Source of the DNA: Leifsonia aquatica H1aii
Lineage (GTDB): Bacteria > Actinomycetota > Actinomycetes > Actinomycetales > Microbacteriaceae
Assembly: GCF_000633535.1 (NCBI RefSeq)
Contig: NZ_AYMR01000007.1
Span: 124,001-188,000 of the forward strand
Direction of reading: 5' to 3'
Length of the DNA stretch: 64,000 nt
The position numbers were made by a program, and so were the translations under genes. The notes beneath the pieces were generated by a model. The model saw only the letters and a program-made list of their open reading frames with translations, was not told where the DNA came from and made no database searches. Below are positions 6,737 to 15,218 of the stretch, one piece after another (the first letter of the stretch is position 1; the number at the start of each line of letters is the position of its first letter).

Positions 6737-9700
6737 TCACGAGCGCAGGCGCAGGCCGCGCGGGATGGGCAGGAAGCCGGCCTCGGCGAGAGCGTCGCCG
6801 GTCGGTGTGCCCAGGATGAAGCCGCCGTTGACGCTCTCGACGGCGAGTTTGTCGACCCGGCGGCCGGTGACCAGCGCGGCGAGGGCGCGGGAGGCCGCGG
6901 CCGACCGCGCCGCCGCCTGGGGCTCGTCCGCGTCCACGAAGGACAGAAGGCTTTTGCCGCCGCGCTCGACGTACAACGTCAGCTCGCCGTCCACGAGCAC
7001 GACGAGGGCGCCCGCCTTGCGGCCGGGCCGGTGCCCGGTGCCGGTCTCGCCGGGCACCGCCGGCCAGGGGAGGGCGGCACCGTACGGGTTGGCCGGATCG
7101 GTCGCGGCCAGTGCGATCGCGGCGTGCTCACGCTCCTGCAGGGGGTCGCGGGCGAAGCCGCGGAGCCGGTCGACGGTGGCGCCCGCCGCGAACTGTGCCG
7201 CTCCGAGCGTCTCGACGAAGTAGCCGCGGCGGGCACGCCCCGTCTCCTCGAAACCGCTCAGCACCTTGTAGGCGAGCGCGAAGCCGCCCGGCGTCCCCTC
7301 GTTCATCACGGAGCCGCGCGTCACCACGCCGTAGCGGTCGAGCAGGGTCTCCGCCTGTCCGTGCGCCCGCACCGTCGAGTCGAGGTCGCGCTCGGGCAGC
7401 AGCGACCAGCGCCCGGCGACGGTCGGCGGCCCCATCCGGGTGACCATCGCGGAGCGGGCGGCGGCGCGCCCCCGGTACATCCGGGCCCGCGACGGTTGGC
7501 GCGGCCGCTTGTGCGCGCCCGACCCGCCGCCCGTGAGGGTGCGCAGCGGAGCGAGGGTGTCGTTGGTGAGGAGCCCGGCCCAGACCAGGTCCCAGAGCGC
7601 GGTCACGAGTGCGGCGTCGTCCACCGGTCCGCCCGCGGCGGCGCCCATGGCGTCGGACAACTGCCGGAAGAAGTAGCCGCCCCCGCGGGACAGCGCTTCG
7701 AGCACACCGCGCTGCAGCTCGTCCGGCTCGTGCTCGGCGGGCGGAGCGAGCGTCAGTGGTGCGGAGTCAGCCAGGTGGAGGCTCATCCAGCCGTCCGAAC
7801 CGGGCAGCGAGCCATCGCCCGCCCAGATCACCTCGCCGGTCGCCGTGAGCTCGTCGAGCATCGTGGGACTGTAGTCGGCGACCCGGCTGGGCAGGACGAG
7901 GGACTCCCACGCGGAGGCCGGGATGCGGGCGCCGGCGAGCTGCTCGACCACCGACGCGACCGCATCGACGCCCCGCAGGGTGGAGCCGACGTGCTGCCAG
8001 TCGGGCAGGAACCGGGCGAAGGTCGCCGTGTCCACCGGCTCGACCTCGTGGCGGAGAGCCGCGAGCGACATCCTCCGCAACCGTCGGAGAACCTCGGCGT
8101 CGCTCCATTCGCTGCCGTGCGCGTGCGGCCGGAACTCGCCCTCGACCACACGGCCGTCGTGCGCGAGCCGGCGCAGCGCGTCGTGGACGATGGCGGTCCC
8201 GAGCCCGAAGCGGGCGGCGACCTCGGTCGTGTCGAACGGGCCGTGCGTGCGGGCGTAGCGGCTGACCAGATCGCCGAGCGGATCGTCGACCGGCTCGATG
8301 AACGCCACCGGGACGCCGATCGGCAGCGGCACCCCGAGGGCGTCGCGCAGGCGGCTCGCATCCTCGATGGCGGAGAAGCGCTCGACACCGGCGATGGTGA
8401 CGGCCAGCGCCCGCTTCGTCTCCACTAGGGCCGCGAGGTGCAGCGCGGCCTCCTCCGGCGATGCCGGCGGCGCGGCGAGCCCGAGCTCGTCGTCGGCGCC
8501 CGGCTCCCCGCCCTGCAACCGCGCCGCGACCTCTTCCACGCTCAGCGGGCCGAGCAGGCGCAGCAGGTCGGCCACGCCTTCGACCCCGCGAACCCGGCGC
8601 TCCGGGTCGAGCCGCTGCAGCTGCAGCTCGACGCGGTCGATCACCGCGGGGTCGAGCAGCTCCCGCAGCTCCGCACGACCCAGCAGCTCGGCCAGCAGCC
8701 CGGCATCGAGCGAGAGCGCCGCCGCCCGGCGTTCGGCGAGCGGACTGTCGCCCTCGTACATGAACGCCGCCACATAGCCGAAGAGCAGGGAGCGGGCGAA
8801 CGGCGACGCGGTCTCCGTGCTCGCCTCGACGATGCGGATGGTCCGCTGCTCGATCTGCTTCGCCACCTCGTCCAGTGCCGGCAGGTCGTAGACATCCTGC
8901 AGGCACTCCCGGATGGTCTCGAGGATGATCGGGAAGCTCGGGTACTTGCGCGCGACGTCCAGCAGCTGCGACGCCTTCTGCCGCTGCTGCCAGAGCGGCG
9001 ACCGCTTGCCCGGGTTGTACTTCGGCAGCAGCAGAGCCCGCGCCGCGCACTCGCGGAACCGTGAGGCGAACAGTGCAGAGCCCCCGACCTCGCTGGTGAC
9101 CAGCTCGTCCAGCTCCTGCGGTTCGAACACGAACAGCTCCCCGCCGGGAGGCTGGGATTCCGTGTCGGGAATACGCACGATGATGCCGTCGTCGGCGGCC
9201 ATCGCGCCCGCGTCGATCCCGTAGCGCTCGCGCACCCGGGCCTGCACGGCCAGTGCCCACGGGGAGTGGACCTGCATGCCGTACGGGGAATGCAGGATGA
9301 CCCGCCAGTCGCCCAACTCGTCGCGGAAGCGCTCGACGACGAGGGTGCGGTCGGTGGGGACGTGCCCGGTGGCCGTCTTCTGCTCGGCGAGGAACGCCAG
9401 CAGGTTGTTCGTGGCCCATGCGTCGAGCCCGGCCTCCACGCAGCGCAGTTCCGCGTCGGCCGGGGAGGCCGCGCTCACCTCGCGCTGGAAGGCGCCGACC
9501 GCGCGGCCAAGCTCGACCGGCCGGCCCAGTCCGTCGCCCTTCCAGAACGGCAGCCGTCCCGGCTCGCCGAACGCCGGGGTGACGAGCACCCGGTCGTGGG
9601 TGATCTCCTGGATGCGCCAGCTCGTCGAGCCGAGCGCGAACACGTCGCCCACACGCGACTCGTAGACCATCTCCTCGTCCAGCTCGCCGACCCGGCTGGC

Positions 9701-11383
9701 CTTCTCGCCGACCATGTAGACGCCGAAGAGCCCGCGGTCGGGGATCGTGCCGCCGCTGGTCACCGCGAGGCGCTGCGCGCCGGGACGCCCGGTGATCGCA
9801 CCGGTGTCGCGGTCCCACACGACGCGGGGCCGCAGCTCGGCGAACTCGTCGGAGGGGTAACGGCCGGCCAGCAGGTCGAGTGTCGCGTCGAAAGCGCTGC
9901 GCGGCAGCGTCGCGAAGGGTGCGCTGCGCCGGACGGTGTCGAACCAGTCGTCCGCATCGAGCGCTTCGAGGGCGCAGGCGGCGACCGTCTGCTGCGCCAG
10001 GATGTCGAGCGGATTCGCCGGCACCCGGAGGGTCTCGATGAGGCCCGACATCATCCGTTCGGTGGCGACGGCGGAGTGGATCAGATCGGCCCGGTGCTTC
10101 GGGAACACGACCCCGCGGCTGATCTCGCCCACCTGGTGGCCGGCGCGGCCCACCCGCTGCAAGCCGCTCGCGACGGAGGGCGGGGCCTCCACCTGGACGA
10201 CCAGGTCGACCGCGCCCATGTCGATCCCGAGCTCCAGGCTGGAGGTCGCGACGACACAGCGCAGCCGCCCGCTCTTCAGGTCGTCCTCGATGAGCGCGCG
10301 CTGCTCCTTGCTGACCGAGCCGTGGTGGGCGCGGGCCAGTACGAGCGCGTCCGCGTCGTCGGCGACCGCCTGGGTGCCCCGGGTCTGGCCGGAGCCGCCC
10401 ATGAGCTCGGCGGGAGCGCGGCGCGGCGCGGCCGGGTCGAGGGCGCCGCCGAGCACGCGCTCCTCGTAGATCTCGTTCAGGCGGGCCGTCAGGCGTTCCG
10501 CCAGCCGGCGCGAGTTCGTGAACACGATCGACGAGCGGTGTTCGACCACGCGGTCGACGATCGCCTCCTCCACGTGCGGCCAGATGGATCCGGCCTGCGG
10601 CGGCGAGCCGTCGTCGTTCCCGCTGGCGAAGGTGGACGTGCCGAGCTCGCTCATGTCCTCGACCGGCACGACGACGCGCAGGTCGAACCGTTTGCCCGCG
10701 GGCGGAGCCACGACCTCCACCGGTCCGCGACCGCCGAGGAACCGTGCGACCTCCTCGGGAGGCCGCACGGTCGCCGACAGACCGATGCGCTGCGCGGGCT
10801 TCGGCAGCAGGGCGTCCAGGCGCTCCAGGGACAGCGCGAGGTGAGCTCCCCGTTTGGTCGATGCGACCGCGTGCACCTCGTCGACGATCACCGTCTCCAC
10901 GGAGGTGAGCGTCTCGCGCGCCTGCGAGGTCAGCATGAGGAACAGCGATTCGGGGGTGGTGATCAGGATGTCGGGCGGGTTCGTCACCAACGCTCGCCGA
11001 TCGGCAGACGGCGTGTCGCCCGATCGCACGCCCACGGACACGTGCGGCGGCTCCGCACCTAGACGCTTGGCCGTCTGCGTCACCCCGACGAGCGGTGCGC
11101 GCAGGTTGCGCTCGACGTCGACGCCGAGCGCCTTGAGCGGGGAGATGTAGAGGACGCGCGTCCCCTTCGGCGCGTCCGGCGGACGCTGCTCGCTCGCGAG
11201 CCGGTCGATCGCCCAGAGGAACGACGCCAGGGTCTTGCCGGACCCGGTCGGTGCGATGACGAGGGCGTGCCGGCCGTGCGAGATGGCCTCCCACGCCCCC
11301 TCCTGGGCGGGCGTGGGCGCGGCGAACGCCCCGCGGAACCATTCACGGGTCGCGGGGGAGAACCGATCGAGGACGTCGCCCAT
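6737..11383 (-). CDS. lhr: Lhr-like ATP-dependent superfamily 2 DNA helicase
   Basis: This 1,548-residue protein is Lhr, the long superfamily 2 3'-5' helicase of actinobacteria, which unwinds DNA and RNA-DNA hybrids during repair. Walker A APTGSGKT is near residue 50. Motif II VDEVHAVAS, motif III GLSATVRP, and C-terminal RecA motifs SLELGIDMGAVDLV and QRVGRAGHQVGE are intact. The winged-helix and Lhr-core domains fill the middle, and a long C-terminal region of about 650 residues follows as in full-length Lhr. The start at 11383 is chosen for an AGGA 8 nt upstream; ATG 11392 is possible. The nei gene follows 39 nt downstream. Confidence 0.94.
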   Translation of the reverse strand: MGDVLDRFSPATREWFRGAFAAPTPAQEGAWEAISHGRHALVIAPTGSGKTLASFLWAIDRLASEQRPPDAPKGTRVLYISPLKALGVDVERNLRAPLVGVTQTAKRLGAEPPHVSVGVRSGDTPSADRRALVTNPPDILITTPESLFLMLTSQARETLTSVETVIVDEVHAVASTKRGAHLALSLERLDALLPKPAQRIGLSATVRPPEEVARFLGGRGPVEVVAPPAGKRFDLRVVVPVEDMSELGTSTFASGNDDGSPPQAGSIWPHVEEAIVDRVVEHRSSIVFTNSRRLAERLTARLNEIYEERVLGGALDPAAPRRAPAELMGGSGQTRGTQAVADDADALVLARAHHGSVSKEQRALIEDDLKSGRLRCVVATSSLELGIDMGAVDLVVQVEAPPSVASGLQRVGRAGHQVGEISRGVVFPKHRADLIHSAVATERMMSGLIETLRVPANPLDILAQQTVAACALEALDADDWFDTVRRSAPFATLPRSAFDATLDLLAGRYPSDEFAELRPRVVWDRDTGAITGRPGAQRLAVTSGGTIPDRGLFGVYMVGEKASRVGELDEEMVYESRVGDVFALGSTSWRIQEITHDRVLVTPAFGEPGRLPFWKGDGLGRPVELGRAVGAFQREVSAASPADAELRCVEAGLDAWATNNLLAFLAEQKTATGHVPTDRTLVVERFRDELGDWRVILHSPYGMQVHSPWALAVQARVRERYGIDAGAMAADDGIIVRIPDTESQPPGGELFVFEPQELDELVTSEVGGSALFASRFRECAARALLLPKYNPGKRSPLWQQRQKASQLLDVARKYPSFPIILETIRECLQDVYDLPALDEVAKQIEQRTIRIVEASTETASPFARSLLFGYVAAFMYEGDSPLAERRAAALSLDAGLLAELLGRAELRELLDPAVIDRVELQLQRLDPERRVRGVEGVADLLRLLGPLSVEEVAARLQGGEPGADDELGLAAPPASPEEAALHLAALVETKRALAVTIAGVERFSAIEDASRLRDALGVPLPIGVPVAFIEPVDDPLGDLVSRYARTHGPFDTTEVAARFGLGTAIVHDALRRLAHDGRVVEGEFRPHAHGSEWSDAEVLRRLRRMSLAALRHEVEPVDTATFARFLPDWQHVGSTLRGVDAVASVVEQLAGARIPASAWESLVLPSRVADYSPTMLDELTATGEVIWAGDGSLPGSDGWMSLHLADSAPLTLAPPAEHEPDELQRGVLEALSRGGGYFFRQLSDAMGAAAGGPVDDAALVTALWDLVWAGLLTNDTLAPLRTLTGGGSGAHKRPRQPSRARMYRGRAAARSAMVTRMGPPTVAGRWSLLPERDLDSTVRAHGQAETLLDRYGVVTRGSVMNEGTPGGFALAYKVLSGFEETGRARRGYFVETLGAAQFAAGATVDRLRGFARDPLQEREHAAIALAATDPANPYGAALPWPAVPGETGTGHRPGRKAGALVVLVDGELTLYVERGGKSLLSFVDADEPQAAARSAAASRALAALVTGRRVDKLAVESVNGGFILGTPTGDALAEAGFLPIPRGLRLRS

Positions 11384-11482
11384 CCTCACCATCCTGCCCC
11401 CGACCGCCGACACCCGGAACCCGGAACCGACACCCGGAACCCGCGCGCGGCTCGCCGACGGCGCTGTGCGTGCTGTCGCCGG

Positions 11483-12142
11483 TCAGCGGGGGAGCTGGGC
11501 GCGGATGAACTTGGAGATGTCGCCGAGCTCGAGCGGCGAGATGCTGTGACCCATCCCCTCGTAGATCCGGGCATCCAGCGCGGAGTGCTCCGGCAGCCAG
11601 GCGGCGGTGCGGTCGATCGAGGAGGCCGGGATGGTGTCGTCCAGGGTCCCGCGGCCCCAGAACACCGGGACCGGATCGCGGCGGAGGGTGTCGTCGCCCT
11701 CCTGCTCGCCCTGCACCACGAAGCCGGAGAGCTGGACGGCGTAGTCGAAGCGCTCCGGTGCCAGCCGCAGCAGTTGCAGTGCCATCGCGCCGCCCTGGGA
11801 GAAGCCGAGCAGGCCGGTGGGGGCGACCGGCTGCTCGTCGAGCCAGTCGAGCACGGCGCGAGCGGCGGCGTCCGCGTTGCCGGCGAGCGGATCGCTGGGC
11901 ACGTTCGTGAACCGCGAGAACCAGGCGAAGCCCGGCCCCTCCGGGATGGGCGCGCGCAGGGAGGCGATCACGGGCTCGAGCGGCAGGTACGCGGCGATGC
12001 CGAAGAGGTCCGCCTCGTCCGAGCCGTAGCCGTGCAGGAGCACGAGGAGCGGCCGGCCCGCCCGATCCTTCTCGCCGGCTGACCAGAGCACGGCATCGCG
12101 GTCGATATGGAGGTCGGGTGTGGGAAACGGCACACTGATCAT
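11483..12142 (-). CDS. Phospholipase/carboxylesterase family alpha/beta hydrolase
   Basis: This is a 219-residue serine hydrolase of the phospholipase/carboxylesterase family (PF02230-like), cytosolic with no signal peptide. LVLLHGYGSDEADLF forms the oxyanion loop, and GLLGFSQGGAMAL holds the nucleophilic Ser. The catalytic Asp is probably in GTLDDTIP and the His in GMGHSIS near the C-terminus. The full triad is present and the length is normal. ATG 12142 is preferred because AGGGGGGA lies 4 nt upstream. The natural ester substrate is unknown. The lhr gene lies downstream on the same strand with about a 100-nt gap. Confidence 0.88.
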   Translation of the reverse strand: MISVPFPTPDLHIDRDAVLWSAGEKDRAGRPLLVLLHGYGSDEADLFGIAAYLPLEPVIASLRAPIPEGPGFAWFSRFTNVPSDPLAGNADAAARAVLDWLDEQPVAPTGLLGFSQGGAMALQLLRLAPERFDYAVQLSGFVVQGEQEGDDTLRRDPVPVFWGRGTLDDTIPASSIDRTAAWLPEHSALDARIYEGMGHSISPLELGDISKFIRAQLPR

Positions 12143-12237
12143 TCTGTCCCCCCTGCGTAACCGCATCACAGCCCCCGATCGCGTGTCGCCTGTCCACAGA
12201 TCCGTGGCAGCCCGGTGGTGGCGCGGCGCGGATTCCG

Positions 12238-12249
12238 TACTATCGACCC
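12238..12249 (+). promoter_or_regulatory. -10 element placing the NUDIX gene transcript start at its ATG
   Basis: TACTAT (12238-12243) ends 6 nt before the ATG at 12250 and no Shine-Dalgarno is present, so the mRNA is probably leaderless. No good -35 is visible. Confidence 0.55.
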
Positions 12250-12834
12250 ATGAGCGTTCGCACCCCGGATCCCGATCCGACCCCCGATCCGCTGCCCGGC
12301 GACGGCGGGCAGCCCGGTCCGGCCTGGCTGAGCGACATCGAGCTGGAGCAGATCCGTCGGCGGCTGCCGCTGCTGTACGTCGAGGCGGTGCCGGTGCGGG
12401 TCGACGGCCTCGGGCAGGTGACGCATGTCGGAATCCTGCTGCGTGCGAACGCGATGGGCGAGATCACCCGCACCCTCGTCTCGGGCCGGGTGATGTATGG
12501 CGAGACGCTGCGCGAGGCGTTGTTCCGGCACCTGGAGAAAGACCTGGGTCCGATGGCGTTCCCCCTGCTCCCGGCCAGCCCCGTCCCGTTCCACGTCGCC
12601 GAGTTCTTCCCCATGCCGGGCGTCACGGCCTTCACCGACGAGCGCCAGCACGCGGTGTCGCTGGCATACGTCGTCCCGGTCACCGGCACGTGCGAACCGC
12701 GGCAGGATGCGCTCGAGCTCACCTGGATGACGCCGGAGGAGGCGGTGTCGCCCACCGTCGCCGAAGAGCTGGAGGGTGGCCGCGGCGCCCTGGTCAAGGC
12801 CGCGATGGCCTCGGTCGGCTGCATCGCGCCGTAG
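12250..12834 (+). CDS. NUDIX-fold protein, DUF4916-like, with degenerate catalytic box
   Basis: The 194-residue protein has a Pro/Asp-rich N-terminus and then a NUDIX-like domain (about 40-185). The box at 77-98 begins G-x5-E correctly (GRVMYGETLREALF). The REUxEExGU core reads RHLEKDLG, so the two metal-binding Glu positions are Lys and Asp. This pattern belongs to the actinobacterial DUF4916 group. Hydrolysis of nucleoside diphosphate derivatives is therefore doubtful, and a regulatory or altered activity is possible. The gene stands alone, with a probable leaderless start and a hairpin just downstream. Confidence 0.8.
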   Translation: MSVRTPDPDPTPDPLPGDGGQPGPAWLSDIELEQIRRRLPLLYVEAVPVRVDGLGQVTHVGILLRANAMGEITRTLVSGRVMYGETLREALFRHLEKDLGPMAFPLLPASPVPFHVAEFFPMPGVTAFTDERQHAVSLAYVVPVTGTCEPRQDALELTWMTPEEAVSPTVAEELEGGRGALVKAAMASVGCIAP

Positions 12835-12848
12835 CGGCGGCGCGACGG

Positions 12849-12864
12849 CCTCGGCCCACCGAGG
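12849..12864. terminator. Hairpin between convergent genes
   Basis: CCTCGG-CCCA-CCGAGG forms a 6-bp stem in the 82-nt gap between the convergent NUDIX and YdcF-like genes, and a near copy of the CGGCCCACCGAGG segment follows immediately. There is no U-tract. Confidence 0.4.
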
Positions 12865-12916
12865 CTTCGGCCCACCGAGGGAGCCTCGCCCGGTCGGGTG
12901 CCGACCGACGGCGTGC

Positions 12917-13552
12917 TCACGGCATCGACGCCGGATCCGCCGTCGTGCGCAGGCGGGACAGTGCGCGCAGGCCGACGACCGCTGCGATCGGCTTGATCAG
13001 GAGGATCTCCCCGATGCGGTCGTCCGCCGCCCGCCGAAGCCGGTCGGCGAAATCCGGCCGCTGGAGGGTCAGGTACCGTCGTCCCTTCTCGGCGTGCACG
13101 GCGTTGGAGGCGATGACGATCGCGTCGGCGTCGGCGAGGAGAGGGAGGGCGTTGCGGATGTTCTCCCACGTGCTCCTGCTCTCGGTGTCGAGGAGGATCC
13201 GGCCCGCGTAGCCGCGCTCGCGGGCGTAGCGCGCCAGCAGCTCGGCTTCGTAGACGGGCCCGCCGACCGCCCCGCCGCAGAGGATGAGGACCGAGCGGTC
13301 CGCGCGCGGGTCGCGCGAGCGCAGTCCGACACGCACCCGGTAGCGGTTCACGGCATTGGCTCGCGGCCCGCGGTTCCGGAACCCGAGGACGACGACCGCT
13401 TCCGAACGCGGAGCGGGCCCGCGGCCGCCGCCGGGGCCGAAGCCGCGGCGGGACGCCCGCCGGTGCACCGCCTCCGACCACACGAGCACGCCCGCGGCAC
13501 CGATGGCGGCGCCGGCGAGGGTGAGCAGACCGGTGCGGGTGCGTGACCGCAT
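12917..13552 (-). CDS. YdcF/SanA-like DUF218 membrane-anchored protein
   Basis: This 211-residue protein has an N-terminal membrane anchor (about 7-25, GLLTLAGAAIGAAGVLVW) and a DUF218 domain. Typical motifs are EAVVVLGFRNRG, LILCGGAVGG, YEAELLARYARERG and LDTESRSTWENIRNA. The last matches the E-x-x-S-x-x-T-x-E-N signature of the YdcF/ElyC/SanA family. E. coli members act in envelope maintenance, but their chemistry is not settled. The start at 13552 lies one nucleotide after the stop of the upstream TetR gene, so the two are probably co-transcribed. Confidence 0.85.
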   Translation of the reverse strand: MRSRTRTGLLTLAGAAIGAAGVLVWSEAVHRRASRRGFGPGGGRGPAPRSEAVVVLGFRNRGPRANAVNRYRVRVGLRSRDPRADRSVLILCGGAVGGPVYEAELLARYARERGYAGRILLDTESRSTWENIRNALPLLADADAIVIASNAVHAEKGRRYLTLQRPDFADRLRRAADDRIGEILLIKPIAAVVGLRALSRLRTTADPASMP

Positions 13553-13553
13553 G

Positions 13554-14213
13554 TCAGTCCTCCGCGTCCATTCCGGCGAGCAGGGCCGTCAGGATGCGGG
13601 TGAGGCGCGGGCCGACATCGACGATCGCGTGTCGCAGCCGGGGGTCGCTGCGGTAGAGCGCCTCGAGCTCCGGGCCGGGCGTGGCCATCTGCCACTGGGC
13701 TCCCGCCATGCTCGTCGCGGTGGCGATCACGTCGATCGCCTGCAGCTCGGTGAGGCCGGGTCGCAGCCGACGGAGTTCGCCCGCGATGGCCTCGACGTGC
13801 ACGTGCACGTCGAGCTTGAAGTCGCGCACCACCTCGACCGACACGTTCCGCTCGAGGGTGAGGGGCGTGTGCGCGAGCAGGTCGCAGAACAGGGGCCGCG
13901 CGACGAGGGTGTCGCTGAGTGCGGCGGCCAGTCGGCTCGGGGAGGCGCTGCGCCACGACGACAGCAGCGGGAGGAGCCAACCCGCCCACGATCGCCACTC
14001 GTCGGCGGTGAGGCGCAGATAGATCTGCTCGCGCGTCTCGAAGTAGCGCAGCAGCCCGGACTTGTGCATGCCGACAGCGTCGGCGATGTCGGTGAGGGTG
14101 ACCGCCCGAGTGCCTCGGCGCTCCGCTTCCGACCGTGCCGCGCGCAGGATCGCGTCCTCGCGGGCGCGCTTGGCGTCGGCGGAACGGGCGCGCTCGAACG
14201 GTGCGGTGCTCAT
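13554..14213 (-). CDS. TetR family transcriptional regulator
   Basis: This is a 219-residue TetR repressor. The N-terminal helix-turn-helix (about 20-65) includes ILRAARSEAERRGTRAVTL and IADAVGMHKSGLLRYFETREQIY. The rest is an all-helical ligand-binding and dimer domain. The gene diverges from a short-chain dehydrogenase. Its own -10-like TAGCAT ends 6 nt before the ATG, and a perfect inverted repeat lies just upstream of that hexamer, overlapping both promoters. The probable target is therefore the SDR gene and itself, with the YdcF-like gene carried in the same transcript. Confidence 0.9.
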   Translation of the reverse strand: MSTAPFERARSADAKRAREDAILRAARSEAERRGTRAVTLTDIADAVGMHKSGLLRYFETREQIYLRLTADEWRSWAGWLLPLLSSWRSASPSRLAAALSDTLVARPLFCDLLAHTPLTLERNVSVEVVRDFKLDVHVHVEAIAGELRRLRPGLTELQAIDVIATATSMAGAQWQMATPGPELEALYRSDPRLRHAIVDVGPRLTRILTALLAGMDAED

Positions 14214-14272
14214 GCCCCTATGCTAGCGCAACGAGGTTGCGTTATTAACGAAACGGTGTTGTACTAAACGCC
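14214..14272. promoter_or_regulatory. Divergent TetR/SDR promoters with operator CGCAAC-GAG-GTTGCG
   Basis: The perfect inverted repeat at 14227-14241 (6-bp arms, 3-bp centre) lies directly upstream of TAGCAT (14225-14220, minus strand) for the TetR gene. It also contains the TTGCGT that could be the -35 of the SDR promoter, whose -10-like TACTAA (14262-14267) ends 5 nt before the SDR ATG. It is the likely TetR operator. Confidence 0.7.
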
Positions 14273-15142
14273 ATGTCCGATTTCACCTGGTTCATCACTG
14301 GTTCGTCGCGTGGCTTCGGCCACGCCCTCGCCGAGGCGGCCCTCCGCCACGGCGATCGTGTCGCCGCCACCGCGCGCCGGCCCGAGCAGCTCGCCGATCT
14401 GGTCGCCTCGGGAGGCGCCGACCGCGTCGTCGCCCTCCCGCTCGACGTCACGGATGCCGCCGCGGCCGCGTCGGCGCTGGCCTCCGCCCGCGAGCACTTC
14501 GGCCGCATCGACGTCGTCGTCAACAACGCCGGATACGCCAACGTCGCGCCGATCGAGACCGGGCCGGCAGACGACTTCCGCGCTCAGTTCGAGACGAACT
14601 TCTGGGGCATCTATGCCGTCACCACGGCGGCGATCCCGCTGCTGCGCGCGCAGGGCGGCGGGCTCGTCGTGCAGTTCTCGTCCGTGGGCGGGCGCGTGGG
14701 CGGCTCGGCCGGCATCGGCTCCTACCAGGCGGCGAAGTTCGCCGTCGACGGTTTCAGCCGCGTCGTCGCCGCGGAGACCGCGCCCTTCGGAATCCGCGTG
14801 ATGGTCGTCGAGCCGAGCGGCTTCGCGACCGACTGGGCCGGATCCTCGATGGCGGTCGGCGACATCCCGGCCGACTACGCGTCGACCGTCGGGGCGATGG
14901 GCGGCCTACGCGGCCGGGCCATGGCGGGGGATCCGTCCCGGGCGGCCGACATCCTCGTGCGCGTCGCACACGCCGAGCGGCAACCCTCCCATCTGCTGCT
15001 CGGGCGCACCGCCGCCACGATGGCGATCGCGTACTCCGAGCGGCAGCTGGAGGAGGCGATGGCCTGGCGCGACGTCAGCATCTCGGCGGACGCCGGGGAG
15101 GCGTTCCCGGTGCCGCTGCCGGTCGACCCCGTCGAGCCGTGA
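14273..15142 (+). CDS. Short-chain dehydrogenase/reductase (classical SDR)
   Basis: This is a 289-residue NAD(P)-dependent oxidoreductase with a Rossmann fold. The cofactor loop is TGSSRGFGHALAEAAL (TGxxxGxG), the NNAG motif appears in VVVNNAGYANVAP, and the active site has Ser in VQFSSVGGRVGG and Tyr-x-x-x-Lys in SYQAAKFAV. Arg in the TARRPEQL segment after beta-2 suggests an NADP preference. It diverges from a TetR gene whose likely operator overlaps its promoter, so it is probably induced by a TetR ligand. The start codon is 5 nt after TACTAA with no Shine-Dalgarno. The substrate is unknown. Confidence 0.9.
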   Translation: MSDFTWFITGSSRGFGHALAEAALRHGDRVAATARRPEQLADLVASGGADRVVALPLDVTDAAAAASALASAREHFGRIDVVVNNAGYANVAPIETGPADDFRAQFETNFWGIYAVTTAAIPLLRAQGGGLVVQFSSVGGRVGGSAGIGSYQAAKFAVDGFSRVVAAETAPFGIRVMVVEPSGFATDWAGSSMAVGDIPADYASTVGAMGGLRGRAMAGDPSRAADILVRVAHAERQPSHLLLGRTAATMAIAYSERQLEEAMAWRDVSISADAGEAFPVPLPVDPVEP

Positions 15143-15194
15143 GTGGCGGACGGGCGCCTGCATCGACGGTTTACGACAGGGGTTGCGCCGAATG

Positions 15195-15209
15195 GCTAAT
15201 GATATTAGC
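15195..15209. promoter_or_regulatory. Inverted repeat GCTAAT-GAT-ATTAGC, probable TetR operator
   Basis: A perfect 6-3-6 dyad lies 9 nt upstream of the chosen start of the alpha/beta hydrolase gene, where the core promoter should be. The TetR gene that overlaps the end of that hydrolase gene is the natural candidate to bind it. It has the same 6-3-6 geometry as the site at 14227-14241. Confidence 0.65.
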
Positions 15210-15218
15210 TTTACGGCT

